A DNA stretch of 64,000 nt from Polydactylus sextarius (GCA_016801845.1 CM028928.1:14729327-14793326); one strand, 5' to 3'. Shown: positions 33,601-46,356, counted from the first letter of the stretch. Notes: a model not told the origin generated them from the letters alone. Numbers and translations: made by a program.

Positions 33601-36600
33601 AATTAGTTCACATGATGTCAGACAACTCTTTTGTAGAATTTCTAAACCGAACTGCATTCTTACGGTTTTGAGTCTTGTAAGAGTAACAAATCAGTACAAT
33701 GAACTTGAAATAAAAACAGGACCAAATTACCACCACTCCTCCTCAAAACATCCTCACATGCTAGAACAGGAAGATCTCTATATTTAGCATGCTAACTTGC
33801 TAACAGTCTTTGTGCTGTGGGGCGTCGGAGTGTGACACTTCAAAGGGAGATACACCTTCCTGTGCAACAGCAGCACATCCCACTTTGGTCATTGCTGGAG
33901 TGAAAACCAGACTGGATCCAAGAAGTGGGAGGGGATTTAAATGTTAGACGGTGTATGCACCTCAGTATTACAGCATATTCCTTCCTTAGCTTAGCAGAGA
34001 TTTAGATAGAAAGACGGAAAATAAGAAGGAATGTACATAAATTTAAAAACACAGTTCATAAATTATTATCAAATATTATTTATTTTATTTGATCTTTTGT
34101 GTACTTTAGTCATGGCAGTAGTCATTTGAGATGAGAAAACAAAAACAAATTCCCCTCGGTGATCTAAGGTTATTTGGTACATTTAAACACATTCTGTTGT
34201 TGGGGCAGTGAAGTACAATGTGAGGCGAATAAGCAGCTTAAAATATGCACCTACAAATGACATCTTGATTGGAGCCAGTTTTAACGGTCTTCTCTTGTTT
34301 CTTTACAGTCAACGTCTGGATGATGAGAGGGCTGTCAGGTAAGCAACATTTATCCATCCATCCATCCATCCATCCATCCATCCATCCATACATACATCCA
34401 TACATCAATACATACCTCCATTCATCCATCCATACATGTCCCCCAACTCATCCAGCCATACTCCTGCTAATCTATCTATTGATTCATCCATCTTTCCCTC
34501 CATCTATCTATCGCCCACCCACAAATTCATTAAAACTGCCATCATCTCTCTCAGTTCATCTCTGGGGAAACTGAGCGATTGTGACAGAAAAGAGCATCAA
34601 TAAAGGCAATCAATCAGAGCAGAGTGAGATGTTGTGGGGAGAAATGAAACTCGTGATGGACAGTATGATCAAGAGATGTGACAGCTTCATAATGGAGAGG
34701 AGTACAGATCTCAAATATCCATGTGTCCAGCTGCTGTTTACTAGGAGTTACATTAACAGTATAAGTTAATGCTTTGCTCTCATCCACTCAGCCACTGACA
34801 GTCTCAGCACAGATCCCACTCTGCCACGGCTGAAGAAAGTCTGTAATGAGTCCCGTCTACAGTGGGAGGTGGAGGTCTGTGGAGAGGACTTCAAGCGGGA
34901 CATGGCTCACATAGATCCACAGAACTGGTGTAACCTCACACACTTCATCAGGTACGAGCTGACGTGGAGGTTCATGACATGTTTGACGTTAGTCATATGT
35001 GCAGGGTCATTGTATGGATGATGTGTGTGTGAGTGATAGGATAAATAATCTGGATACTGTTTATATCTGTAAAGAATGTATGATCCATTTGTCTCACATA
35101 TTCCCTCACACCCCTGAAACATCATGCTCATAGAGATGCATTTGTTCATTGCATCACAGGTAACCCAGGCATTAATTTAGTTTCATGCAAACCAGAGACA
35201 GATCTCATAAATTCTGTTCTACGCAAAGTGAGCGTAGCAGAGAATCTGTTACAAATCACTGGAGTAAAATGAAACTTTCACCTTACATTAGCTTCCTGGT
35301 GCAGCTTTAATTTGACAGCGATGCAAGTGCAAATGTGCTGTCAGGAAACTGCACTGGAAGCAGCTTTGTGAATTACAACACAGCCAATGTGTTATTTTGC
35401 GCAACAAGCCGTGGAAAACTGTGAGTGATAAGAAACACATTGACACTGAGAAGCTGTCCATATTTTAAGCTCTTATCGTTATCTTTTTTCCTCAAGTGTT
35501 GTTGTCTTCCAGCCTGAGGGCTCTATATTTGTAAGTTTTAGATAAGTAGTTGTCAGTCCTGCATGGTGACACTTTAAAAACGCTCGTTCTTTTGTCCTGT
35601 AACTGCAGAAACACGATGTGAGTAAGACATGTTTCTAAGAGTAACAATCACACAGGAGATTAAAATCACTGTAAAAATAACCATCCGTGTCACAGATTTA
35701 GTGGAACGATTCTGGGTAGAACAACCACCTGCTCCATCTTCCATTGGTCACACACTCGCTGTTTTTCTCTTCTGTCAATTTTTTCCAAGAAAATTTCTGA
35801 GCTTCATGCTGTTTCACGCTCCAGCAACACATCAGTCTATACAAATACAAACTATCCACACTTATGCAGTGTGTGTGTTTCAGTACTTATACACAAAATG
35901 AGAGGTGATACGCCGGGAAAGTGAATGTCATATGTAAAAAAAAAATACACATACGCATATCATCCATGCTTTGTAGAACTTGGGGCCATTACTTTTGCAA
36001 CAGTTGTTTTTGCAACAATAACTGGGCTGAAATATAATGCAGCTATATTTAGGCAGGTATAAAAGCAAAAGAGAAAGACATATAGTCAAACCATAGATCA
36101 CACAACTACTTGAATATAAAAAGAGACAAGTGTAATGATTCCACGTGACGGCTTAGTGTCATTGTTTCTGTTGTTTTGGACATCAGATCCACAACCTGCA
36201 CCTGCTCTCCTCTCTCACCGCAAAATGATTAATAATTCAAAAACACATCAAAACAGCTTTTACATCAAACAGAGCTGCACTTTGAAGACAGGACTGAATA
36301 TGTTCTTTAAAATTAAAGAGTGCAAGTCTGGTTTGATCTCAGCCTTAATGTTTGAGTCTGTGTAAGATCTGCCCAGTTTCACAGTCAAAATTCAGGTCAG
36401 CAAACTGATAAAATGATCACACACTCTTACACACATATATATAATCAAACGATTTTTGTGCCTAAGTGCAGGATTGGCGCTGCCTCTGTTTTCTTCACTC
36501 ACTCCACATGAACATGAACTCAAATACGTTGGAGGATTTAAGATAGTCAGAACCACTTTTAATCAGAATCTGCTCTATCAGCGATGTCTTACGCACAAGA

Positions 36601-38329
36601 TAAGAACCATTTTCATCTCCAAACATTTAGCGGCATCACTTTGCTTCTCCAGGAACAGAATTCAACTGAGTTCACTTTTTTCCATTTGGGTGTTTTGTGT
36701 GGAAGGTTGGCAGACTTTCTTAGCAGCAGTTTACTTTGGAGTCTGGAGGCCAGTGATAAGATAGAGGGAGAGAGACAGAGCGGGAAGGAACCAGGGAGAG
36801 GAGGAGAAACTGAGCTTGGAGACGGAGGGCTCTTGTGTTTAAAGCAGCACTGATCTCTGCAGAGCCTTCTCTTGAAGCTACTGTTTGAGATGAGCTGGTA
36901 AAAGCTAGTACCAGGCACTCACAGAGGGTGTTCAAGTGGTTGTATACAGACCATTGCTGTGTGTGTGTGCTGTGTGTCTGCATTTACACACTTTAGTCGT
37001 GTACCTCTAATTGGGTTTGTTTTTCTGATTTGGTGATGTGCACTCGGGAAAAGAGGTGTAATGGCAGTGCTAGTCTATCTGGGCCTTGTGAAGTGTTTCT
37101 GTCTCATCAGATAATGAATTGACCATTTTGATGAACAATCTTAATTAAAAGCAGAGTATGTGCTGCATACAATAGACAGGAATTTATACTGTTGTGCCAC
37201 CTATACTGTTTACCAGTCCGACAACAGACATAAGATTTAGAGTCTAGTCTTGTCTTGCATCGCAGTCTCAGTTTTATTACTAATATGTATCACACAGCAA
37301 TTATATCACTAATTATATTCTGCTCTGGAAACATATCCTTCTTCATGCTTATACACCAAATATGAAACTACAGCCAGCAACTTCTTGGCATACCTTAGCA
37401 TAAAGACTAAAACAGACTAGCTTGGCTCTGCCCAGAGGTAATGAAATCTGTCTAATTTTGATTAATTTTTCATAATGATTTCAGTTTATGTAAAAGTATA
37501 AAGAAGGTGTGTGTGGGAGTTTGCTCACAGCTTAGATGAACACATATACCTGAGGTCCTGGTTGCATTATATCTGGAGGCGTCTGCCTGCATTTGCAGGC
37601 AAAGACTCCTTTCCCACCATTACATTCAGTCTTGGTTTCACCGGGAGCCTGAACGTCTCTGGGGTAGTTACAAAGTAACATGCAGAAGGAAACATTACAT
37701 TTTACTTTTAGATTCTGAACTGTGACACACAGATGATCAGAAGATTTGGTATTTGTCTGCACCCGGCACTCCTTGTGTGTGAAAACACAAATGTACTCTG
37801 AAAACTTGTAAATTACATCTGGGAAATAACTTCAGAGGTGTGTAATTCTCCTCAGCCCTGCAGGCTCCATTTATCACCTGTCTCATTGTACAAACACACA
37901 CATTTCGATTCCTTCCTTTTTATTTTCTCTTTCTATCCAGATGTGTGATAGAGCAAACTTTTAACGTAGAGCCACAAACAATCATAACCTATAGTCAGTA
38001 AGATAACTCTGTGTAATGTGACAGTAATGTGAATACATGCACTGCTTTTCAGTCCCATTGGTCCAATAATTTTGTATTGCTGACCTCAGGTTGGACAGGA
38101 AGCTTTTCCCAGCAAAACAAACAAACAAACAAACAAACAAACAAAAACAAAAACTAAAAAAAAAAAAAATCACTGGCATATGGTACTGTTTTGCTCGATA
38201 TGAATCTAAACTATAGATATCTATGCACAGAATAAACATTATATAATATATGTCATCCTCTGAGATAGCAGGTTTACTGGGTTTTCAGAATTTCAACAAG
38301 GGCATGAAAAGTCTTCAAGACCATATTTT

Positions 38330-38381
<52 letters not shown>

Positions 38382-39770
38382 TTTACAAGGTGAAAACAAT
38401 ACCAGCCATGGTGTCGCGGCCGGTAATAGTTACAGCAGTTTTACATAACATTCCAGATGTTATCTTGTAAGCCAGTGATTGATTGTAAGCACTTATGTTA
38501 ATGTGCGCATGTTTTTTTCCTCTAATAACAACCCACTCAACTTTTTTTTTTTCTGCCCTTTGTTTCGCCTCTCAGGCTACTGTGCACATGCTTCCCTGAG
38601 CTCTTTGGGGCCGTTCAGCATGATTGATTCGCGGCTTTAAAAGACAATGGAATTGAAAATCAGTTAACATAAGGTCGTACATAGGACAGTTCTTATGTTT
38701 GTAAAAAAGCAAATACATTGTCAATAATGATCAGCTGACTTTGGATTAGATCAAATATGATCTAAAGTGAGGTTAGTGCACAGTGTATATTTTTTGTTAG
38801 ATCATATTTGCCAAATTGATATACACATTAACAATTACAAATAGTGAGTGCAAGAAGCAATGGGCAGATAATTAGAAAAGCTTAGACATGAACATGGAGT
38901 GAGATGACTGAACCTGGGCCAGCCAAAAGGGAGGAGCCTTTATCCATCAGGTCTAAGTAATGTAAACAGGACATTTCATCTTCAGATATGGAGCCAGTGT
39001 GGGCAGGGCTTGGATACAGTTTAAGTGTGAGCATAGCTGGTGAGAAACCAAGACTTCAGTATGGGGAAAAGAGGGATTAGAGATGGCTGAATGGATTCAT
39101 CAAAGCAATGGCTCTAAGCCTGAAAAGCTCCACCAAGGGCCTGAGGACCCCTTGATGCCCACTGAAGCAGAGGAACATAGCAAGTCGAAAAAGAAGTAAA
39201 AGGCAGTATATTCTCATCTGCAGTGATGGATTATGTCCTAAACCGCCAGTGCTCTGAATGATAGTAGCTAAAACCACAGAAGGATCTTTAAATGGCTGTG
39301 TGCCCTTCAGAGAGGTCTTCATAGGTGGAAAATGTCAACCATCACAATGATATGAGGTTTATGTCCTGATCACTGTCCATGTTTTAAAAGTACGTTGAAA
39401 CCGATAATAGATAAGAAATCAAGTCAAAAGTCAGAAAAGCTGCACATTTTAACCTCAAGTTTTGATCGCCTTCTAATCCTTTCATTGTCCTCTGCTCATC
39501 TTCCTCCCCAGTGAGTATCACCTCTTCACCCTCTGCACGGAGACAAAGTCCAACATCGTCAACTGCTACTGGCCCAATCCGCTGGTAGAGGGCTACATCA
39601 TCCGTATACACAAGCACTTTTTCTCCAACTGCACCCACGATCATATGGGGGTATGGGTGGACCCGCCGGACGAGACACTCACCATCCTCATCCTCATCCC
39701 CATTTTCCTCACAATGGCAATGATCGCCTTGGTTGTCTGGTGCAGCAAGAGGAGTGATATCCTGGTCTAG
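21483..39770 (+). CDS. ramp3: Receptor activity-modifying protein, RAMP3-like (166 aa, four coding exons)
   Basis: RAMPs are single-pass membrane partners that traffic and retune calcitonin-receptor family GPCRs (CLR, CTR); RAMP2/3 with CLR form adrenomedullin receptors. The exons are 21483-21534, 34309-34338, 34792-34951 and 39512-39770 (52+30+160+259 nt, phases closing exactly). Residues 1-27 form a hydrophobic signal-like N-terminus. The ectodomain has six cysteines at 45, 57, 74, 89, 99 and 121, with spacing 12-17-15-10-22, nearly that of mammalian RAMP1/3. Possible N-glycosylation sites are N46, N75 and N120. A transmembrane helix spans about 137-157, followed by the short tail VVWCSKRSDILV. 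RAMP3-like wording includes CNLTHFI, CYWPNPL, HKHFFSNCT and DPPDE; RAMP2 differs clearly at these sites. The family is certain and the RAMP3 assignment likely, though fish carry extra RAMP paralogues. The C-terminal ILV differs from the mammalian RAMP3 tail. Confidence 0.88.
21594..21638. repeat. (TG)n microsatellite near the ramp3 intron 1 donor
   Basis: About 22 TG units, once interrupted by TT, about 60 bp inside intron 1. Confidence 0.95.
24929..24985. repeat. A/T-rich low-complexity tract
   Basis: Made of AATAA/AAAAT units with almost no G or C. Confidence 0.8.
26573..26702. repeat. Teleost interspersed repeat, internally deleted copy
   Basis: The left end reads GGTAAATGGACTGCATTTAT followed by ATAGCACT. 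The right end has the TCGAACCACCAA and CCTGAGCTGTCGCCCT wording. Both are the known termini of a very common teleost repeat whose middle is missing here. Family naming needs a repeat library. Confidence 0.7.
27441..27485. repeat. 10-bp minisatellite (GCTGCAGACA)n
   Basis: Four and a half tandem copies of GCTGCAGACA, the fourth with one substitution (GCTGCAAACA). Confidence 0.95.
30101..30124. repeat. (TA)n microsatellite
   Basis: Short TA repeat with a CA interruption at its start. Confidence 0.9.
30290..30560. repeat. Degenerate teleost interspersed repeat (CATGCTAGCAGCTCTGTG type)
   Basis: The run CCATGCTAGCAGCTCTGTG, then CTAAATGCTGACATGCTTACA, GCAGGTATAATGT, GCACATTAGCA and AACGTCATTGGCTCTGTAGTT follows, in order, a repeat widespread in percomorph fish genomes. 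A small relative (AGCATGCTAACTTGCTAACA) is at 33787-33806. Confidence 0.65.
34309..34338 (+). CDS. ramp3: ramp3 coding exon 2, 30-bp microexon
   Basis: The exon is bounded by a pyrimidine-rich acceptor TTTCTTTACAG and donor TCAG|GTAAGC. It encodes (V)NVWMMRGLS and keeps phase between exons 1 and 3. Without it, exon 1 (one base over) would still join exon 3 (two bases in) in frame, so it could be skipped without frameshift. It supplies the end of the signal peptide region. Confidence 0.7.
34350..34515. repeat. (ATCC)n-derived tetranucleotide repeat just after the ramp3 microexon
   Basis: Starts as perfect ATCC units (34352-34388) and decays into CATA/CATC/TCTA variants to about 34515. It begins only 12 bp downstream of the microexon donor. 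Confidence 0.9.
34792..34951 (+). CDS. ramp3: ramp3 coding exon 3 (first half of ectodomain)
   Basis: Acceptor CCACTCAG and donor ATCAG|GTACGA bound 160 nt encoding TDSLSTDPTLPRLKKVCNES, then the CGEDF and NWCNLTHFI segments. It holds the first three conserved cysteines and two N-glycosylation sequons. Confidence 0.9.
37391..37470. repeat. Teleost interspersed repeat fragment (CTTAGCATAAAGACT type)
   Basis: Reads CCTTAGCATAAAGACTAAAA followed by CAGACTAGCTTGGCTCTGCCCAGAGGTAA. This is the terminal sequence of a very common fish element; another copy with both ends is at 40096-40338. Confidence 0.7.
38114..38169. repeat. (AAAC)n and poly-A tract
   Basis: About eight CAAA units followed by an A-rich run. 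Confidence 0.9.
38331..38375. repeat. (AC)n microsatellite
   Basis: About 22 uninterrupted AC units. Confidence 0.97.
39512..39770 (+). CDS. ramp3: ramp3 terminal coding exon (second half of ectodomain, TM, tail)
   Basis: Acceptor TTCCTCCCCAG leads into EYHLFTLCTETKSNIVNCYW and continues through PNPLVEG, FFSNCT and DPPDET into a transmembrane helix, ending SKRSDILV with TAG at 39768-39770. The last three ectodomain cysteines are present. As in other RAMP genes, the TM segment and tail share the last exon. Confidence 0.94.
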
Positions 39771-39965
39771 GAGACAAGTAATAGAGGATGGAGAGGGACA
39801 GAGTTCATGGTCCTCAGCCTCTTTACTGAAGCAGCACTGTATACAACAAGCGAGATTGTTTCAGTTGGTCAGATATCCCATAAGTGGCTCAGCAAACTAC
39901 TCAAACCTTCTGTGGAGACAAGAAAAGGCGTCACTGGTTGTTAAATAAAACTTTTCATGTATTTT
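39771..39965 (+). promoter_or_regulatory. ramp3: ramp3 3' UTR (minimum extent) with poly(A) signal
   Basis: The first AATAAA after the TAG stop is at 39944-39949, giving a 3' UTR of about 200 nt. Further A-rich signals (for example AATAAAAAC near 40831) could give longer forms. Transcript ends are not determinable here. Confidence 0.55.
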
Positions 39966-40095
39966 GTGCAGTTATAAAACCTCATGTGATCGCTCTTTCT
40001 TGGGAAATACATTTTTCACGCTTGTTATGGAATGATGTATAAGAGGATATGACCAGCCTTTTAATTAGCTGGTTATGGCAAGCAGCAGTTCAGCA

Positions 40096-40338
40096 CAGCT
40101 TAGCATGAAAGCTGGACACAGGTGGGAACAGCTGGTCTAGCTCTATACCAGCTTGTTTTAAGGCTGCAAAAGTTTTTTTTAATCTGTACAAAGCCAAATT
40201 TTGAACAACAGCTCAATGTCTGTCAGTGTGTTATGTACTTGGCAGAAATCAGTAGCAGCTGGTGGAGACAAGGCAGGTTATTTTTGGAAAGACCCAGGCT
40301 TCTAGTTTACCACTGTTTCCAGTCTTTATGCTAAGCTA
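40096..40338. repeat. Foldback-type teleost interspersed repeat with inverted ends
   Basis: The left end AGCTTAGCATGAAAGCTGGA and the right end CCAGTCTTTATGCTAAGCT are diverged reverse complements over about 45 bp, with about 150 bp between. This is the same family as the single end at 37391. It is a non-autonomous element with no ORF of its own; an overlapping 70-codon frame is not a gene. Confidence 0.7.
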
Positions 40339-41647
40339 ATCAATTCACTCTATGACATGAATGGGCATCAATCTGCTTTCGTCCCAAAAATATTTTAAAA
40401 ATTCTTTAACTGAAAAATCAAAGCTGGTGATTCTCCTTTAAAACCAGAATGGTCCACATCTTTGTATAACAGAGACAAAGACAAGGAGAAAATGTTGGTG
40501 TCACTGTCATCAGGGAACTTGACCAAAAGGATAATAGACCAGATCTTAGTGCAAATGTTCATTCAGCTCACGGATCTGGACTATGGACCTTGGAGATTCT
40601 TGTCAGAGCACTGTATCGTTGCTGAAGGCCAAAGTATCCACCAAGCATCAGAGGAAGTGACTGAACTCTAAACTGGTGAAGGACACTTATTAAATATTTT
40701 AACATGATACCATATGATGGCTTGGAAGGATGACAAAGCAGCCAAATTTGGACTTAATATTGATTCTGCAAGTTAGATTTCACTGTTGAGTTACTGAATG
40801 GACTGTTGCTACTGGAAAGGAAGGAAGGACAATAAAAACACTGGTGTTAAACCCAAAGACAAGGCAACATGATGATTCCTGTATTTTGGGACTTGAATTT
40901 CTTGTGTAACTACCTGAGCCTCGATGGACTGTTCTATAATAGTGTGACTTGTAAAATACCGTCAAATAATTTACTGTTAATATTCATAAAGAGGGGTTCT
41001 CAATTATGGCAAAATAACTCTGAGCTGACACTGAGACCTCGTACTGTACAGTTATACTCTGTGCTGTCTACTGTATCTGCATTTCCTCTCCAGTGTTACT
41101 CAGACCAGCATAAATTTAACAAACACACTTCAATGGGTCTTTGAACACAGGCTTCATCTGCCACCAGGAAAAGTAAACTGAGCACAGATTTTTTTTTTTT
41201 TTTGACATCACTCAGTGTCTCACCTCAGCTGTTGTCTGTGGAAACTCCTCAGCCAAAGTACCTTTATCAAATTGTTTTTTTTTCTCTTCATCATTACCTG
41301 AAGATAAAAGAAACACAGACAAACACAAGACATTTGTCATTTATTATCTGCTCTCAGTTGAAGAATTAGACACTAACTCCACTCTTTAGGCACATTGTTT
41401 TGTTTTGATCACCCTTGAAAGCCACTGGCTTTCAATCTACGTGGTGCATTAAGAAATAATTTATAACCCTCACACAAACCCTCATATGCTGTATCCTCAC
41501 TGAGTGTCATGATTCATTATATCCACAGTGGTTTTCTCCCTTGAAACAAACCCACATGCAGTTGTCCACCCACCTGAGTGGCCTCTGCTCACAAACAAAC
41601 AAAACGTCCCTGGTTATTAAAGTCCTCTTGGTCTGAGAAGTCTGTAA

Positions 41648-41747
<100 letters not shown>

Positions 41748-44578
41748 TCCCCCATCACTGTCAAAAACAAATACAATCATTACCGTCAAGTCCTAGTGGG
41801 ATTATTTCATCGTCTGCTCGCTGTATTATTTTCTGTAGATACTATTTATGGTCACAATTAAAATTGAATCAAAATGAGAAATGTCCCAGTTTGCTTCTTC
41901 TACAACTACTACACTACACAAATGATAGCTGCTACATAACCAGTCTCATTTGTCCAATCTCCACTGAGCCATAGCAGCATGAAATTACATTTTTTTATTA
42001 ATATTTACTTCCCATGTTACCAGAATAAAAGTTCACAGCCTGTCAATGTCTATGATAAATATACTACCAAACAATATTAAACCAGCAAGGAAATGTCAAT
42101 CCAGTACAGTTTTTCAAGACAAGAGGCTCCTCAGGTGTGAAAAGGCCTTTACAGCACTGCATCTATAATGGTACATGAAATAAGTCTGAGTATTTAGCAA
42201 ACTCCACTTTGGTTGACTCTTGTTGTGGAGAGCAGAGCGTGCATATGACTTCTTTTACTCAGCAGAGAGCAGGTTTTTCAGGAAATACACTGACTGTATT
42301 AGGACTCAGAACTCTGAAACCCTGGGAGAGTTTACTCAGGACGTGTGCATGCATTCAAACTCACACGTTATTCTTTTAAGACAAACAATATTATCTGGGC
42401 CCATAGAAACAGTCAGACAGCTGAATGCATGGGCAGACTTTGCTTTGTCTGTGTAAATCTTTAAACAATATGAAGAAAACAAGGTCATGCAATTTCAAAT
42501 CTTATCACTGCATCATGTAAATAAACTCAGAGTCAAACAATGCAGTCATCACTGTCAGTGGGTAATGGTCACTGATGTTGACACTTTTAGATCCTCCATG
42601 GGCTGGACTGTAAAGCTGGAAATGACAAACTCAGTGACCACAAAAAATCCCAGCATCATTACTGACGCCATCTAAACAAACAAATTGTAAGATATGGGGC
42701 AGTATTTATTCCATCTGAAACTTTCCAGGAAGCCACATGAGTTTCTCTTTCTTCTTAGAAGCAAAACAAGGAGACACAAACAGACGAGACAATAGTTCAC
42801 TCTGTGGTGAGGGGGACATATCGTAGGGCAGTTGCCCTCGAGGATGGCTTTTCACTACGCCTGCACGGCCAGCATCTTGGAGGCAGGAAGGATATTAAAG
42901 CTTTTTCCCAGAGTTGACAGAAGAATACAGGGAAGTGGGTTGACCCAGTGGTTTTGACCAAAAGCGGTGCAGGAAGTGCGAGAGTGCCATGCTTCCACGC
43001 AGAGCTGCACTGTTGTGATGGGTGAACTGTGGGCAAAACACAAAGCTCTGCAGTTTGGCTGAGGTTTTTCAAGGCTGGTGTCCATTTCCAGCGCTGTTAT
43101 ATAAAAGCTATTGAATTCTGGTTCAGTATTTAACATACACGTGTTATGGATGAAATGATGGACCACGTGGCTTGAAGGATTTACAGTCTGTAGGCTTCAG
43201 TGTCACCAGTCACCTCAACAGCTGATTTCACTGATGACTTCCTCCCTGTTGACCTGAAGCAGCAACAATCAGCTGATGCCTGTTGTCCGTCTGTGTTTCC
43301 TCCTCCCTGTTCTCTGGAATCTGCCTGTAGTCACTGCAGACATGGACATTGATGCTGGAAATATCAGATCCATAAATTTGCAAAGTAATATATCTGTTGA
43401 CATGTCTGCACATGGTGCAAAATCTATGGTGCATGGATTTTTGCTTTAGCACAGTCCTGTAACAGTGAACGAGCAGAGGAAGGTGAACCTGTTCCATTAG
43501 CATCTGCAGGACCACCTCCTGTTAACAGTGACATCCATCTGCCTCCCACCCCCAAGTTTTGACACTTGCAATGGCTGAATTTCATAGCTGCTCTGGTTTC
43601 AATTTGTGCTGCTTCACTGAGACACGACTTTTCACTCTGGACATAAAGAAACTGTGTAGACATGAAATTAAACCTTTTTTGAGATGTGACAACAGCTTCG
43701 TGGATCAAAGCCAAAGAGAAACAGACTGAGTGGGCAAATGCTCATGTACATGAAGCACAAAGACAGGAAAACATCAGATCTATGTGGAGCAATTACAAGA
43801 TTTGAACCTTCCTCGCACTAAAACATGAAACAAACAAAAAAATGTCAGAGTTCCATCATGTTTTCCACATCGTTTTTCATGGTTTGAACTTTGACTGGAC
43901 TTAATTTTACCATGTCTTACCAGCAGGAAAGGGACAAAACAAGACTTCATCCGTGTCTCACTTTACTTTACTTAATTTTCTGTTGATTCAGTTAAAACCG
44001 GAGATAAATTTGGATGGAAATCTGATTATTTCTAATCATGTTAGATCTTACATCTGCGGGGAACAGGCTAATGTGATAAAGAAATGTGATGCTTATTAAT
44101 AACAGATTACATCTGAGTCACGCCACAAATTATTATATTATTAAATGATAATTATTATATACCTATTATTATTATTTATACTTTTACGTGTGGAGTATTA
44201 ATTTACGTATTCTTTTCATGTGTGGAGAAAGCATGTATTTTCATATATATTCAGTATTTACTACTGTTTTACTGTTTTTTCCTGGTATTTCCTGCTGTCT
44301 TGATCCTAACACACGCACAGAGACACACAGTATGACTGATCGCTGCAGGGGTCATGTGTTATATTTTTGTTTCATAATTAATGCTAAAACCCTTGTGGGT
44401 GTGTGTTTGTGTGTGCATGTGTAGAAGCCCAAGACTGGGGAGAAGAAACACAAATAAAACACACACACATACGCACAGACATGGTGGTCTTTTGTTGGTA
44501 TTCATCAGTTGTGAGGACATTAGGGATAATGGGTCCACAGCAGATAGTTCTCACAAGTAACTAAACCAGACCACACAT

Positions 44579-44597
44579 GCACGCACGCACACACACA

Positions 44598-44666
<69 letters not shown>
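44579..44666. repeat. (AC)n microsatellite
   Basis: About 40 AC units with GCAC and ATAC interruptions in the first part. Confidence 0.97.
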
Positions 44667-44668
<2 letters not shown>

Positions 44669-46356
44669 TCCCACAGTAAGAAGCTCATGACCCAAACAGG
44701 ACATCCTCCCAGTCTAAAATTCCCACTCTCCCCCTCTGCCCCCATAAACTACTCTTTCTTTCCCACTTTAACTTTTTTTCCCTGTTACACTGAATGTGGA
44801 TCTTGTGCTTTGTTAACTTGTTAACATTTGGTTTATTCTGCACACATGAAGAAATACAGACTACAGATATCTTTCTGTCTGTCCTTTCTTTCCATCTGCG
44901 TTACACTGGCCCGCAAGTGATAAAAATAAAGATAGATTCTGTGAATGGAGCACAAGGTATCTGATAGATGTGATTAATCATCATGGAGAACTCTCTGAAA
45001 ATAAATCTATTCTTGCAAGCAATCTTGAGTTTCCTGTGGAATGTCACAGAGTTTCAGCCTGAAAATAAAGGAAACATCAGTATCTGATAATGCCTGAGTC
45101 ACATCTCCTGAGCAACTCTGTCAACCATTTTGAAGGAAATATTATTACTGTTTGTGTATTTATGTCCACTGCAGTGTGTGTTTATTTCTAGTCCAGGAAG
45201 TGATATGTTTTTACACTCCACAGGAGAAGCCAATGGCCAGGTTCAACACAATCAGATGTGTGACAGGATCAAGGTGTAAACATAACTTTATGTCCTGGTT
45301 GATACAGCTAGTAATATTAGTAATATTAGCACAATCTTTATCTGTTCATCCCATACAGTCAATGTGCTGCGTGTATAGACATTAGCTGTGAGCTTACGAG
45401 AAAAAGACGCACTGGATTCTTTGTTTTTGAAAAAATAAATCGACATTTTCGCTGTAAGTAAATGTCAGTCCGATCAATATAAGCCTGATAGCAACAGCAT
45501 CCGTCTGCTGTTTCATCCTAGATAGGACATTGATAGGAACAGTGATTCAAAGTTAATTATAAATTAACAACGCTGTAAAGTGTCTTTAAGCTGAGAGCCG
45601 ATTAATAACTCTCTGGGTTCATTGCTCCGTGCAACATAATTACACAGTTGTTTGATCCACTGCCGATGTGAAAACACGACTAACGGTAGCTTTAAAGTTA
45701 AGAGCTCCTTGTCATTCACTTCACAATAGACTATTTCCATATTTAAACTACATGACCATATTTCTCTGTCCTCGACCTAGCGCTTTGTGTTGACTGAACA
45801 GAACCAGAAAAAAATATGAATTACAGCTCAGACTCAAAAGACAAATAATGCAACAACAAAAAGTCCGAGGAGGAGGCAACAGGTCAAAGGATGAAGAAAG
45901 GCTTGAGAGCCACAGCTGGTATTTTCCAGACTTCTGTCAGAGGGTGAGTGGAAGTGGGCTGGTGTATACACATTTCTAAATGAGTAATGCGGAACTGGGG
46001 AACAACTGGGGAACAGGTGAAGAGGTTACTTTAGGGCAGGCGTGTGAGAAAGCTGTAGATACATTCAACATAAATAAATGAAGATGTGAAACGAGCATTA
46101 TCATTGTTTCTGAACAGCACTTAAGACTTTTAGCAGCTGCAGCCTCCTGACCTCTTGGTCTTTATTTCACCATGTTCTGTTCTCACTCCTCATTGCCCTG
46201 TGTTGATATTTTTCTCTCTCCCTGTAAACCTCCTCCATGCCTTCACCTTTCTCATATTTTTCTTCCCCCTCTTCCTCATCCTCCTCCTTCTCTTCCTCCC
46301 TCTCCTTTTCCCCAGTAATCTCTATGCCCTGAAAGCCAGATCGCGGCACAGCTGGA

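Larger units (their letters stand above)
21535..34308 (+). other. ramp3 intron 1 (12.8 kb)
   Basis: There is no further coding exon I can support. Contents include a (TG)n repeat right after the donor (21594-21638), A/T-rich low-complexity DNA (24929-24985), a teleost dispersed repeat (26573-26702), a 10-bp tandem repeat (27441-27485), a (TA)n (30101-30124) and another dispersed repeat (30290-30560). Regulatory elements are likely in an intron this long but cannot be named. Confidence 0.65.
34952..39511 (+). other. ramp3 intron 3 (4.6 kb)
   Basis: There is no exon beyond those described. It contains a dispersed-repeat fragment (37391-37470), an (AAAC)n/poly-A tract (38114-38169) and an (AC)n repeat (38331-38375). 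Confidence 0.6.

Noticed and set aside
42797..43166. Overlapping minus-strand ORFs of 91 and 103 codons in a slightly GC-richer segment
   Set aside because: Two frames are open over the same DNA with no domain or splice context, so composition explains them.
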